Assembly (NCBI GenBank): GCA_025359215.1
Contig: JANYHE010000081.1
Span: 1 to 51,314, forward strand
Origin: Hyphomicrobiales bacterium
GTDB lineage: Bacteria; Pseudomonadota; Alphaproteobacteria; Rhizobiales; Aestuariivirgaceae
Direction: 5' to 3'
Length of the DNA: 51,314 nt
Positions 16,108-25,818 of this stretch are shown one piece after another. The notes under the pieces are model-generated. The model saw only the letters and a program-made list of their open reading frames with translations. It ran no database searches and was not told the DNA's origin. Each line of letters opens with the position of its first letter. The first letter of the stretch is position 1. Made by a program: the position numbers and the translations under genes.

Positions 16108-17763
16108 TTACCGCGCAAATTTCTTATACTTTATCCGCTTCGGCATCACACTGTCTTCGCCCAGTCTGCGTTTTTTATCTTCTTCATAATCCTGGAAATT
16201 GCCTTCGAACCATTCCACATGGCTATCGCCTTCAAACGCCAGAATATGCGTGGCGAGGCGATCTAAGAACATGCGGTCATGGCTGATGATGACGGCGCAG
16301 CCGGCGAAATCTTCCAGTGCTTCTTCGAGGGCGGCCAAGGTTTCGGTGTCGAGGTCGTTGGTGGGTTCGTCGAGAAGCAACACGTTGGCACCAGATTTTA
16401 ACATCTTGGCCAGATGCACGCGGTTGCGCTGTCCGCCGGAAAGGGTTCCCACTTTTTGCTGTTGGTCAGCGCCTTTGAAATTAAATGCGCCAGTGTATGC
16501 ACGGCTGTTCATTTCACGTTTGCCGAGATAAAGCACATCAAGGCCATCAGAAATTTCTTGCCATACAGATTTGTTGGGGTCCAAAGCATCTCGGCTTTGA
16601 TCAACATAACCCAAGTGCACACTCTCACCGATTTTAATGCTGCCCGCATCTGGCTTTTCATGGCCTGTGAGCATTTTGAACAGCGTGGTTTTGCCTGAAC
16701 CGTTGGCCCCAATAATGCCAACAATGCCGCCGGGCGGCAGTTTGAAGTTCAAGTTTTCAATCAGCAACCGATCACCAAAGGCTTTGTTCACGCCTTCAAG
16801 CTCAATCACATTATCGCCCAAGCGTTCGCCGGGCGGAATGATGATTTGCGCTTCATGCGATTTCAGGCGCTCATCATTTTTCTTCAACAATTCATCATAA
16901 GCAGAAAGGCGGGCTTTGGATTTTGCTTGGCGCGCTTTGGGTGATGCGCCAATCCATTCCGATTCACGGTCAATGGCCTTCTGGCGCGAAGCATCTTCGC
17001 GCTGCTCTTGCGCATAGCGCTTCGACTTGGCTTTTAGATAAGCCGAGTAATTGCCTTCATAAGGAATGCCCTTGCCGCGATCGAGTTCCAGAATCCAACC
17101 TGTCACATTGTCGAGGAAATAACGATCATGCGTCACGATAAGAATGGCGCCCGGATAATCGCGCAAATGATGTTCCAGCCAATTCACTGACTCAGCATCA
17201 AGATGGTTGGTAGGTTCGTCGAGCAACAGCAGATCAGGCTTGGCCAACAACAACCGCGTGAGAGCCACACGGCGCTTTTCACCGCCTGATAGATTTTCAA
17301 CGGATACGTCGCCAGGCGGGCAGCGCAGCGCATCCATGGCTTGTTCCACTTGCGCTTCCAAATCCCACAGGTTCTGCGCGTCAATCACATCTTGCAGCTT
17401 GCCAGCCTTCTCGGCATTCTCATCATTATAATCGGCCATCAGGGCGTTATATTCATCGAGAATGGCCTTCTGCTTGGCCACGCCTTCCATGGCATTTTCG
17501 AGAACTGTTTTTGCGGGGTCGAGCTGTGGCTCTTGTTCGAGGTAGCCGATGGTGGCCCCATCAGCAATCCACGCCTCGCCATTATATTCCTTATCAAGGC
17601 CAGCCATGATTTTAAGCAAAGTGGATTTGCCCGAACCGTTGGGGCCTAGCACACCGATTTTTGCATCAGGATAAAATTGCAAGTGCACATTATCCAAAAC
17701 CTTTTTGCCCGAAGCATAAGATTTCGAAAGCCCTTGCATATGATAAATAAACTGGCGCGCCAT
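16108..17763 (-). CDS. ettA: EttA, energy-dependent translational throttle (ABC-F ATPase)
   Basis: ABC-F protein that binds the ribosomal E site and gates the first peptide bond according to ATP/ADP ratio, as shown for E. coli EttA. 551 residues with two ABC cassettes: Walker A GPNGSGKS (early) and GANGSGKT, signatures LSGGEKRR and LSGGQRNR, Walker [13 protein letters not shown] and [12 protein letters not shown]. The charged linker between them (about 240-310) includes the P-site interaction motif, and the toe region typical of EttA is present. Length and near-identity of motifs separate it from Uup and from drug-resistance ABC-F proteins. It is monocistronic in appearance. Confidence 0.96.
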   Translation of the reverse strand: MARQFIYHMQGLSKSYASGKKVLDNVHLQFYPDAKIGVLGPNGSGKSTLLKIMAGLDKEYNGEAWIADGATIGYLEQEPQLDPAKTVLENAMEGVAKQKAILDEYNALMADYNDENAEKAGKLQDVIDAQNLWDLEAQVEQAMDALRCPPGDVSVENLSGGEKRRVALTRLLLAKPDLLLLDEPTNHLDAESVNWLEHHLRDYPGAILIVTHDRYFLDNVTGWILELDRGKGIPYEGNYSAYLKAKSKRYAQEQREDASRQKAIDRESEWIGASPKARQAKSKARLSAYDELLKKNDERLKSHEAQIIIPPGERLGDNVIELEGVNKAFGDRLLIENLNFKLPPGGIVGIIGANGSGKTTLFKMLTGHEKPDAGSIKIGESVHLGYVDQSRDALDPNKSVWQEISDGLDVLYLGKREMNSRAYTGAFNFKGADQQQKVGTLSGGQRNRVHLAKMLKSGANVLLLDEPTNDLDTETLAALEEALEDFAGCAVIISHDRMFLDRLATHILAFEGDSHVEWFEGNFQDYEEDKKRRLGEDSVMPKRIKYKKFAR

Positions 17764-17815
17764 GATGATCCTGAAAATTGGGATGAGTGATTGGCGGGCT
17801 TCTAGCGGGGATAAA

Positions 17816-17843
17816 GAAAAAGGGCAATCACTTGCCCTTTTTC
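17816..17843 (-). terminator. Rho-independent terminator after the hybrid histidine kinase
   Basis: A perfect inverted repeat, AAAAAGGGCAA / TTGCCCTTTTT, with a 4-nt loop (TCAC) begins a few bases after the kinase stop codon. On the minus strand the stem is followed by TTTTTCTTTA, a usable U-tract. It also separates the kinase from ettA. The mirrored A/T ends would allow some termination on the other strand. Confidence 0.8.
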
Positions 17844-17845
17844 AT

Positions 17846-19897
17846 TTATTGGATTTCTAAAGCATCCCGAATAATTTTCTGTAGCTCTTCGCGGCGATAG
17901 GGCTTCATGATGATGAAACCATTTTTGAAGCGTGGCTCATCTTGGTGCACCATGGCGCCTTTAGGATAACCCGATGTGTGAACGATTTTGAGATTAGGCT
18001 TCAAGCTTTGTGCCGCTTGCGCCAAATCAAAGCCATTCATGCCCCCCGGCATCACCACATCTGTAAACATCAAATCGATATCATCGCTTTCTTGCAATTG
18101 CGCGAGAGCTTGGAAACCATCAGCGGCCTCAACAATTTCATAACCGAAATCTTCAAGGAATCCGCAGGCCACAGCACGCACTGCTTCTTGATCTTCCACT
18201 ACCAAAATCTTCTGACGACGGCGCACGATGGGTGCAACTGGTGTTTCTACTTCTGCAATAGCAGAAATAGTCGATGCCGATTGAGCTTCCACGCCACCTT
18301 CCGCCGCCATTCGGCGTGGCAGATACATTTTCACAGAGGTGCCATGGCCCACTTCACTGTAAACGCTGATGTGACCGCCCGACTGCTTAATGAAACCATA
18401 TACCATGGATAGACCAAGCCCCGTGCCCTGCCCTGCTGGCTTGGTTGTGAAGAACGGCTGGAACACTTTTTCCAAAAGCTCGGCAGTCATGCCGCAACCA
18501 TTATCGGACACAGCAACCATCACATAATGGCCGGGAATCACATCAGGATTCTTGTCAGCGTAGAAACGATCGAGATAAGCAGGCTGGGTTTCAATGGTCA
18601 GGCGACCACTGCTATTCATTGCATCACGCGCATTGATCGCCAAATTTAAGATGGCCGATTCAAGTTGCGATGGATCAATCAACGTGTGCGGCTCACCCGC
18701 CATCACTTCCACTTTAAGCTCAATGTTTTCACCAATGGTGCGGGCGATCAAGGCTTCCATGCCTTTGACCAAACCATTCACACCCACATCACGCGGGGCC
18801 AGTTCTTGCTTTTTGGCAAAAGCCAACAGTTGCTTGGTCAGGTCCGAACCCTTGGTGGCCGCATCAACAGCTTCGGCCACGCGTTTCTTAGATTTTTCAT
18901 CTACGCCTAACTTGCCGTCGAGCAATTGCAAATTGCCGATGATCACCGTGAGCAGGTTGTTAAAGTCATGTGCAAGGCCACCGGTCAGCTGGCCGATGGC
19001 TTCCATCTTTTGCGCTTTCTGCAGGCGCTCATTCACCAATTTCTTTTCTGAGGTATCATTAATTTGAACGATGAGTTGTTCAGTTTCGCCCTTCTCGTTT
19101 TTCACAAGGGCGATGGATGTGGCACCGTGCACCACTTTATTATCAGCATGATTATAGCGCAGCTCTTGCTGCAACACGGCAATTTCACCCGTCAATAATT
19201 GGCGCATGCCATTCAAAAATTGGCCGCGATCATCTTTATGAAGAAGCTCTTCAAAGCCATAAGTGGCTGTTTGCAAATCTTTGCGCCCCAGGAACTCTCC
19301 CAAAGCAATGTTAGCAATTTCAATCTGCCCTGTTGGCGAAACCACCGCCATGCCATGTGCAGCAGCGGCAAATGCACCACGGAAGCGTTGATCACTGCGA
19401 CTAGTGGCAATTTCAGCAATCTTTCGTCCCGTGATGTCCTCAAGAATACAAACTGAGCGCTCTAAACGGCCTTTGTCGCCACGATAAGCGGTCATGGAAA
19501 GCATAACGGTGGCCAGTGATCCATCTTTACGGTGGATAAGAATTTCAGCATTGCGATAGGTGCTGGAGACGAGGAATTTTGGATAGATCTCGGTCACCAA
19601 ACGGCTGCGCGATTCAAGTGGTAGAAACTCACTGAAGCTGCGGCCCACAATGTCTTGCGGGCTATAGCCCAAACTATCACACCATGTGGCATTGGCTGAA
19701 ATCATCCGGCCAGAGCCATCCATGCAATGTAACATAACCGGCAAATTGGCGAGCAGCTTTTCATAAACGCCCCCATTTTGATCGGGGAAAAATGGCATAG
19801 AGTTGGTGGGTTGTGCTTCGGGCCTTTCAACACGCCAAGCTGGCGTTTTTGGTGAAAGATCTTCCCAACCCTTAAAATTCGCCGAATTCATAACCAC
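17846..19897 (-). CDS. PAS-domain hybrid sensor histidine kinase with C-terminal receiver
   Basis: 683 residues. Two PAS domains (about 45-155 and 170-285) precede a HisKA dimerisation helix with phospho-accepting H310 in LAHDFNNLL, a HATPase domain (N-box around N418-N422, DNGCGM 465-470, GTGLGLS 491-497) and a receiver domain (about 562-680) with acidic pair E568-D569, phospho-Asp D613 and K665. No transmembrane segment is visible, so it senses a cytoplasmic cue; the PAS ligands cannot be identified. No response-regulator gene is adjacent, so phosphotransfer partners are elsewhere. The start may be GTG at 19897, six bases after GAGGAG, or ATG at 19891. Confidence 0.93.
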   Translation of the reverse strand: MVMNSANFKGWEDLSPKTPAWRVERPEAQPTNSMPFFPDQNGGVYEKLLANLPVMLHCMDGSGRMISANATWCDSLGYSPQDIVGRSFSEFLPLESRSRLVTEIYPKFLVSSTYRNAEILIHRKDGSLATVMLSMTAYRGDKGRLERSVCILEDITGRKIAEIATSRSDQRFRGAFAAAAHGMAVVSPTGQIEIANIALGEFLGRKDLQTATYGFEELLHKDDRGQFLNGMRQLLTGEIAVLQQELRYNHADNKVVHGATSIALVKNEKGETEQLIVQINDTSEKKLVNERLQKAQKMEAIGQLTGGLAHDFNNLLTVIIGNLQLLDGKLGVDEKSKKRVAEAVDAATKGSDLTKQLLAFAKKQELAPRDVGVNGLVKGMEALIARTIGENIELKVEVMAGEPHTLIDPSQLESAILNLAINARDAMNSSGRLTIETQPAYLDRFYADKNPDVIPGHYVMVAVSDNGCGMTAELLEKVFQPFFTTKPAGQGTGLGLSMVYGFIKQSGGHISVYSEVGHGTSVKMYLPRRMAAEGGVEAQSASTISAIAEVETPVAPIVRRRQKILVVEDQEAVRAVACGFLEDFGYEIVEAADGFQALAQLQESDDIDLMFTDVVMPGGMNGFDLAQAAQSLKPNLKIVHTSGYPKGAMVHQDEPRFKNGFIIMKPYRREELQKIIRDALEIQ

Positions 19898-20026
19898 ACA
19901 ACTCTCCTCAATTGTGATGGCACGATATTCCCTGCACGGTTAATAGAACCTTGCTGCGCTCATTATAAATGCATCATTAACGGTAAGTTGCGTGAAACGA
20001 TTTGAATATAGTGAACAGAAACTGAA

Positions 20027-22033
20027 TCAATCTGATGTCGAAGGCCGGCCCACGGCCTCGGCCACAATGCGCGCATGCAGCAATCCATCGTCATTCTGGG
20101 CATCTGGCAAATAACTTTTCTCAATCTTCACTGAAACACGAGGGTCAAATGCACCGTTTTTCCGTGCTAAATCCAATGCGCTGCTGGAAGCGCGGGTCTG
20201 CGCCGCCCGCAATGCATCGCCGCCTGTTCCAAAAACGGCAGCATCGCCGCCACCCAACACCCTAAATGCGCCATTGCCATCGCCATCGACAGTCACTGTC
20301 ACACTATGTGTGATCATTCCCGCAGCAGCACCAACGGCATTGGCCACATCGCAATGGGGCGCAAACACCACATCACAATTCAAGCGGCGACCCACTTCCG
20401 GATAATAGACTTTAACCGGCCCACCCACGGCGACAATTGGCACAACAGGTGAAAGAGAAACTTTCACCAATCCCTTTTGTCCAAGGCCACTGCTCACACT
20501 GTTAAATAAAACCTCCGCCTGCACAGCCTCGCCAAGAGCCGCATCAAGAATGACCCGCGAAGTTAAGGCAACAGTTTTATCCCACACTGATCGGCAAAAT
20601 TCCTGCACCCGCTCATCGGTGGGCGCTTTCATATCTTTAAACCGTGTCATCAGCCGTGCGGCCAACCACGCGGCTTCGTTGGACCAGTTATCTTGCAAGC
20701 CCAAAACATGGGAAGCATCGGATGGTGTGAAAGCACTAAACTGGATGAGGCCCTTTTTGCGGAGCGAAGCAATGGCGCGCTGGCCACCCGATGTTTGCGA
20801 TAGTTTGCGCAAAGGCAAGGGCCGATCTTGCACCATGGCCAGCAACTCTTCTTCGCGTGCGTTCAATCCTGCAATATCCAGCAAACCTGTTGTGCCAAAT
20901 GGCTTCAAAATAAAGCGCCCATGCATTGAACCGCCGTCATTATCGGCAAGGTCAGCTTCCAACATGGCCAGAACTTCAGGAAATTTTTGCCCGATCAGCG
21001 AAACAGGCACGGCGCGTTGTGGCCCCACGCTTAATGCACCGTCAAAGGCCACATGAATTTCACTGTCACCACCCAGTCCAATGGTTTTCACATCGATGGC
21101 CTTCACCATGGTGCGCCAACCGCCTACCTCGGCGCCCTGCTCGGCCACGCGCGGCCTGCCATTTTCCAAAATGCCAATATCTGTGGTGGTGCCGCCCATA
21201 TCAGACATGATGAAATCATCAAGGCCCGAAAGCCATTTAGCGCCAATCAAACTGGCCGCAGGGCCCGATAAAACAGTTTCAATGGGCCGTGCTGCAATGG
21301 CATCAGCACTGGCCAGTGCGCCATCGCCTTTAACAATGGTCAGCGGGCAATCAATGCCCTGCTCAATCATGGCGCGGCGCACGGCAGAGATAAGCTGTGT
21401 AACGCGAGAAATCAGCCGCGCATTCAGCACGGCAGTCAAAGCCCGGCGCGGTGCATCCAAAGCACTGGAAAGTTCACTCGAAAGCGTGCTGGGCTTTTCA
21501 GAAAGCTGTGCCACAATCTCACGGGCTTTCTTTTCGTGGCCGGCATTGCGCACGGCGAAAGAAGCAGCGATAGCAAATGCGCTCACGTCCGAGGCGTTTA
21601 GCTTTACAAAATTCTCAATCGCCGCAACGTCCAGCGGCAAACGTTCTTCGCCATTGTGATCATGGCCACCTTGGGCCACTAAAATCGCAATGCCTGGGAA
21701 GGCCTTCGCAATTCCGGTCTTCGCCACCATCGCAGCATCAAAGCCAATCAGGATAACTCCAACTGCGCTACCGTGCCCTTCAACCACAGCATTGGTGGCC
21801 AATGTGGTTGAAACAGAAACCAGCTTGATTTGGTCTGGCGCAATTGCACCTTTCATCTGGCCCAAAGCGGCAGTTAACGCTTCATTCACCCCAATCGCCA
21901 AATCACCCTTGGTCGTGAGCGCTTTGGCTGAAGCAACAATTTTATGCTGGGCAAAATTAATAATCGCAGCATCAGTGTAAGTGCCGCCCGTATCAATGCC
22001 CACCAGATATTCAGTTCGATTTTGCGTCATCAT
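20027..22033 (-). CDS. HyuA-type hydantoinase/oxoprolinase family protein
   Basis: 668 residues matching the HyuA half of ATP-dependent hydantoinase/5-oxoprolinase enzymes, with an ASKHA-type ATP site: VGIDTGGTYTDAAII at the N-terminus and DMGGTTTDIGILENG in the middle. The family hydrolyses cyclic amides such as N-methylhydantoin or 5-oxoproline with ATP, usually as a complex with a HyuB subunit; acetone carboxylase subunits are relatives. No HyuB gene is in the window, so either the partner is elsewhere or this is a stand-alone member of the family. The exact substrate is unknown. Confidence 0.88.
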   Translation of the reverse strand: MMTQNRTEYLVGIDTGGTYTDAAIINFAQHKIVASAKALTTKGDLAIGVNEALTAALGQMKGAIAPDQIKLVSVSTTLATNAVVEGHGSAVGVILIGFDAAMVAKTGIAKAFPGIAILVAQGGHDHNGEERLPLDVAAIENFVKLNASDVSAFAIAASFAVRNAGHEKKAREIVAQLSEKPSTLSSELSSALDAPRRALTAVLNARLISRVTQLISAVRRAMIEQGIDCPLTIVKGDGALASADAIAARPIETVLSGPAASLIGAKWLSGLDDFIMSDMGGTTTDIGILENGRPRVAEQGAEVGGWRTMVKAIDVKTIGLGGDSEIHVAFDGALSVGPQRAVPVSLIGQKFPEVLAMLEADLADNDGGSMHGRFILKPFGTTGLLDIAGLNAREEELLAMVQDRPLPLRKLSQTSGGQRAIASLRKKGLIQFSAFTPSDASHVLGLQDNWSNEAAWLAARLMTRFKDMKAPTDERVQEFCRSVWDKTVALTSRVILDAALGEAVQAEVLFNSVSSGLGQKGLVKVSLSPVVPIVAVGGPVKVYYPEVGRRLNCDVVFAPHCDVANAVGAAAGMITHSVTVTVDGDGNGAFRVLGGGDAAVFGTGGDALRAAQTRASSSALDLARKNGAFDPRVSVKIEKSYLPDAQNDDGLLHARIVAEAVGRPSTSD

Positions 22034-22152
22034 CAGCGCAGCAATAGTCGTTGCGTCACCCCTTTTGCAAGCGGCGAAGCGGGGTTCGAATTTTAGCCAG
22101 CACTGAAGCGTTCATGCGGGCGAACACTGAAACAGAAGGGCAACTCAAAAAC

Positions 22153-23442
22153 TTAGTTTGTCAACACCACGGATGAACCTGCATGTAGGCCAGCAGGCAC
22201 AGGCACTGACGTTGCGCCATAATCTGTATTCAACACTAAGCTTGGACCCTGCTGCACATACAAGCGACTGGAGACGATAGCAGTGTAGGCAGATTTTTCA
22301 CCCACATTGGAGTTAGGGTCAATCAGCAGAATGCCCTTGGAAAGATAAATAGTGCCAGTCAAATTATAGGCATGTGTCGCATTGATGTTGTGAATGCGCA
22401 AAGATGTGGATGCTGGGTCTTCGAAAAACAACAGACCAGCCATCGTGCCTGTTTCCGCTCCACTCAAATTAATTGTAGCGTCATTGGTAAATGAGATCAG
22501 CGATTTTAGACCGGTTAGAAAAAACACTGTGTTGGTGCCATTGACAGTTGCTGTGTTATACACCCGGAACAAACCGTCTTTGACAATGTATTCGCCTGGC
22601 GAAAAATTGACAATCGCATTGCCAGAAACTTCAATCCCACCGCAATATGTCCCGGGGTTCAGGGCCATATTGCCCGATGAAATCTTTAAATTCGTGTAGG
22701 TGCAAGCACCGATCTTTGGCACCGGAACAGCCGCCAGTGGATTGGCCAGTGGTGGGCAATCAGTTTGCAATTGCGTAATACCGACGGCTCCTTTTCCAAT
22801 AACGCCGCCGGCAGAGCACACCAAACTAGCTTCAACAGATGAAGCACCACCGAAATAGACTGCCATTTTATCGGTCGAATTTGAATAGATGGCGCAACCC
22901 GTAGCCGTTATCTTGGCGTTCTGATCCATCGCAAAGCTTAGGGGCCCTGTCGCCAGAGTGAGAACGCACACTTTAGACTCGCCTGCTATAGAAGCAGTTG
23001 AGGTGGCAGTCACAGGCGTAATATCAGCGCCAAGAAAATGTGCGAAAAATGGTGTCCAGTCTTCGCTCACATGCACGTTAACATTTCCGTTCTGGCGATC
23101 AACTTTCACGATGCCCTTGGCAGCGTCATCCTTGCCACGCAGCTCTTCAGTTAAATATGAAATTGCCGACGCTTGAATAATCGAATCTTGCGTACTGGCC
23201 AGTGACAATTGCTTGGCCCCCGCCAAAGCCGCAGCATCGGCAGCAGACTGCAAAGTTGATTGCTTCATCGCAAACGTTGCAAAATCAATGGCAATTCCGG
23301 CACCGCCAAAAAGTGCAGGCAACGCCAAAGCAAACATAACCACGGTGCTGCCTTTGGCATTTGCACAAAATTTTGCAATTCGCACTGTATATTTTTTTAA
23401 CGACTTTTTAGTGCTCTGAATTGTCATCACTGCCATGGCCAA
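22153..23442 (-). CDS. TadE/TadG-like pilus-assembly family protein
   Basis: 429 residues. A basic N-terminus (KKSLKKYTVRIAKFCANAKG) leads to one hydrophobic helix, STVVMFALALPALFGGAGIA, then AIDFATFAMKQSTLQSAADAAALAGAKQL, the classic TadG/RcpC-adjacent pattern in which the helix anchors the protein in the inner membrane. The remaining 370 residues form a large periplasmic region with repeated beta-type and cysteine-containing segments (VCVLTLATG, ATGCAIY, SLVCSAGG, TDCPPL, GACTYTN, GTYCGG). No other tad or flp genes are nearby, so it is an orphan TadG-like protein, possibly a surface or matrix protein. Translation may begin at Met6. Confidence 0.85.
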   Translation of the reverse strand: MAMAVMTIQSTKKSLKKYTVRIAKFCANAKGSTVVMFALALPALFGGAGIAIDFATFAMKQSTLQSAADAAALAGAKQLSLASTQDSIIQASAISYLTEELRGKDDAAKGIVKVDRQNGNVNVHVSEDWTPFFAHFLGADITPVTATSTASIAGESKVCVLTLATGPLSFAMDQNAKITATGCAIYSNSTDKMAVYFGGASSVEASLVCSAGGVIGKGAVGITQLQTDCPPLANPLAAVPVPKIGACTYTNLKISSGNMALNPGTYCGGIEVSGNAIVNFSPGEYIVKDGLFRVYNTATVNGTNTVFFLTGLKSLISFTNDATINLSGAETGTMAGLLFFEDPASTSLRIHNINATHAYNLTGTIYLSKGILLIDPNSNVGEKSAYTAIVSSRLYVQQGPSLVLNTDYGATSVPVPAGLHAGSSVVLTN

Positions 23443-23637
23443 ACAAATCTAGGTTGAAATTCCAACTCCTGCCTAACATCCCCAGCCTAAATTAAGATTT
23501 CAGTTTTGTTTAAAAATGCGCATAAATTCGATTCTATTTGGTTAATGCGTAAAAAGTGATTGGTTTCTTTTCATTCACCTTCAAAATTTAAGCTGCCTTA
23601 ACACGCAAATGCTTAAGTATTGCGAGTGGAGATTGCG

Positions 23638-25683
23638 ATGAAATTTGGAAAAAGCGATAGTACTGGTATTGGCCGCAGGATTGCCAAGCTTGTCGCTTAT
23701 TCGGTTTTCGCAGCCATGATCATTCTGGCGGTGTTGCTTTCCGTCTTGCAGGTGAAGGAAACTTTCGAATCCAAGCGCGCTGGGCTCGAAGCCACAGCCT
23801 TCGTGTTTGCGTCGGCCATCGCCGATCATGTTGAAACCCGCAACAGTAGCGAAATCCAGCGTGTTTTGCGTTCTGTGGCGCGCGTTCCATCAGTTCTCAA
23901 CGCCGCCGCACTTGATAGAACGGGCGTGACAATCGCACAGATGGGCAATGCCACTTTCTTACGAAGCGACCTCATCAACAGTAATCAAAGCACTTTGGAA
24001 ATGTTGACCAAAGGTTTCTTGCCAATCAGCGTTGATATCAGACGTGGTGGAGAAGTTGTTGGCAGTTTGGTACTATTGGCAGACGTATCTGAAGTTCGCT
24101 TCCACCTTCTTTGGAACCTGATGACCACAATTTTGGGGTCGCTGGTGGCTGCAGGTTTCGCTGTGCAAATTTCGAGGCCACTTCAACGCAAAATCACCGC
24201 ACCTCTGGTCGCCCTCACAAAGGCCATCACAAAAGTGCGCGATACGCGCAGCTTTGAAGTGGCAAACATTGAGGGTGCGCAAGGTGAGACCAAAGTTTTG
24301 GTGGAATCCTTCAACGGCATGATTGATGATATTCGCACTCGCGATCAAGCAATGCAGAAGCTCGCCTATTTTGATCCGCTGACGGGCTTGCCAAACCGTG
24401 TTCATTTTCAAAAGATTGTCGATGAGCTATTCAGCAACCCAGATGGCCCTAAAACTGCGGCCCTGTTTGTGGCCGATATTGATAATTTTCATGCGATCAA
24501 TGATGCTATGGGCCACAGCATTGGCGATGCCATGCTCATGAATGTCGCGGCGTTGTTTAAAGATGAAGCGGGCGAAACTGCACAAATTGCAAGGTTGGGT
24601 GGCGATGAATTTGCCATCTGTGTTCCGAACATAGCAACCGTCGCCGAAGCTGAATTGCAATTGGCGCGGTTTATCTCGACCCTCTATCAACCCGTGAAAC
24701 TTCTGGGCCAAGAGTTGCACATCACAGTGGCCGTTGGTGCCATTGTTGTGCCGCTACAAGCCACAACCGCCAGTGAAGCACAACGCTATCTCAATTTGGC
24801 ACTCCATGAAGCTAAAAATTTGGGCGCAGGCCGTGTTTGTTTTTATCGGCAGGAGCTTGCCGAAAATATTAAAGTCGAGGCCGAACTGGCACAGGGCCTT
24901 CGCCTCGCGCTCAATAATAATGAGTTGCAGGTGCACTATCAGCCAGTGGTCGATTTGAAAACCAAACGGGTCAGTGGCTTTGAAGCATTGGCCCGTTGGA
25001 ACCACCCCACCAAGGGCTTTATTTCACCCGCACGATTTATTCCCGTTGCAGAAAAATCAGGGATGATTTCTGAGCTTGGTGATTGGATTTTGCTTAAAAG
25101 CTGCAGGCAGGCAAAAGCGTGGATCGATGCCGGGCAAAGCCCTAGAACCGTGGCTGTCAATATTTCGGCGGCACAAATCATTCAAGCGGGTTTCATGGGC
25201 AAGGTGCGCGCTGCTTTGGCGCAATCTGGCCTTCCTGCGGAACTCTTATGCTTAGAACTCACTGAAAGCCTGTTCGTGGGCAAATCCATGACCACCGTCG
25301 AAAAAATTCTCTATCAGTTGCGAGAAATTGGTGTGCGGACAGCATTGGACGACTTTGGCACGGGTTATTCTTCCTTGTCTTATCTTGAAAATTTGCCGTT
25401 CGATAAGCTGAAGATTGACCGCGCCTTCGTCAGCGGCATGAAGGGCGGCCGCAAAAGCATTGATCTTATGAAAGGCATCATCAATCTGGCCCATGCTTTG
25501 GGCATGAGTGTTGTGGCAGAAGGCGCCGAAAGTTTAAACGAAGTTGAAACATTGCGCGAATTAGATGCTGATTCTGTGCAAGGTTACGCTTATGCCAAGC
25601 CTGCTCCGGCAGATCAGGCTCTTGCAATCGCCAATCAGATCGATGAGCAGGCGAGTTACAAAAACGTCGCAAATCTAAGATAA
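23638..25683 (+). CDS. Membrane GGDEF-EAL protein (cyclic-di-GMP turnover)
   Basis: 681 residues from the ATG at 23638 (GGAG six bases upstream); a TTG six codons earlier is less likely. Layout: TM1 (about 16-38), a periplasmic sensor domain of about 115 residues, TM2 (about 157-178), a HAMP-like linker, a GGDEF domain (about 245-400) and an EAL domain (about 415-665). The GGDEF motif is intact (321-325) but the inhibitory RxxD site is absent (GETA at that spot). EAL metal and catalytic residues look intact: E449, N508, E540, D571-D572, K592. Both synthesis and breakdown of c-di-GMP are therefore possible, and which dominates cannot be told from sequence. Single gene, convergent with tRNA-Ile. 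Confidence 0.94.
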   Translation: MKFGKSDSTGIGRRIAKLVAYSVFAAMIILAVLLSVLQVKETFESKRAGLEATAFVFASAIADHVETRNSSEIQRVLRSVARVPSVLNAAALDRTGVTIAQMGNATFLRSDLINSNQSTLEMLTKGFLPISVDIRRGGEVVGSLVLLADVSEVRFHLLWNLMTTILGSLVAAGFAVQISRPLQRKITAPLVALTKAITKVRDTRSFEVANIEGAQGETKVLVESFNGMIDDIRTRDQAMQKLAYFDPLTGLPNRVHFQKIVDELFSNPDGPKTAALFVADIDNFHAINDAMGHSIGDAMLMNVAALFKDEAGETAQIARLGGDEFAICVPNIATVAEAELQLARFISTLYQPVKLLGQELHITVAVGAIVVPLQATTASEAQRYLNLALHEAKNLGAGRVCFYRQELAENIKVEAELAQGLRLALNNNELQVHYQPVVDLKTKRVSGFEALARWNHPTKGFISPARFIPVAEKSGMISELGDWILLKSCRQAKAWIDAGQSPRTVAVNISAAQIIQAGFMGKVRAALAQSGLPAELLCLELTESLFVGKSMTTVEKILYQLREIGVRTALDDFGTGYSSLSYLENLPFDKLKIDRAFVSGMKGGRKSIDLMKGIINLAHALGMSVVAEGAESLNEVETLRELDADSVQGYAYAKPAPADQALAIANQIDEQASYKNVANLR

Positions 25684-25689
25684 AAAAAT

Positions 25690-25765
25690 TGGTGGGCCCA
25701 CCAGGACTCGAACCTGGAACCAGACGGTTATGAGCCGTCGGCTCTAACCATTGAGCTATAGGCCC
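25690..25765 (-). tRNA. tRNA-Ile(CAT), lysidine-type
   Basis: A 76-nt cloverleaf with encoded CCA: acceptor stem GGGCCTA/TGGGCCC, anticodon stem GACGG/CCGTC, loop CTCATAA giving anticodon CAT, T arm CCAGG-TTCGAGT-CCTGG and discriminator A. A CAT anticodon could be Met or Ile2. The acceptor has C4-G69 and C5-G68, the pairs known to favour recognition by TilS, which makes lysidine at C34 so that the tRNA reads AUA; elongator Met tRNAs lack them. This supports Ile2. It is convergent with the GGDEF-EAL gene. Confidence 0.92.
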
Positions 25766-25818
25766 GCCGTGACAAATGCTCGCTACAACATTTTTTTGTA
25801 CTATGCTAGAAGCTTTAG

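Noticed and set aside
25690-25765. Reading the tRNA as tRNA-Met(CAT)
   Set aside because: The acceptor has C4-G69 and C5-G68, the TilS-type pairs of tRNA-Ile2, which elongator Met tRNA lacks.
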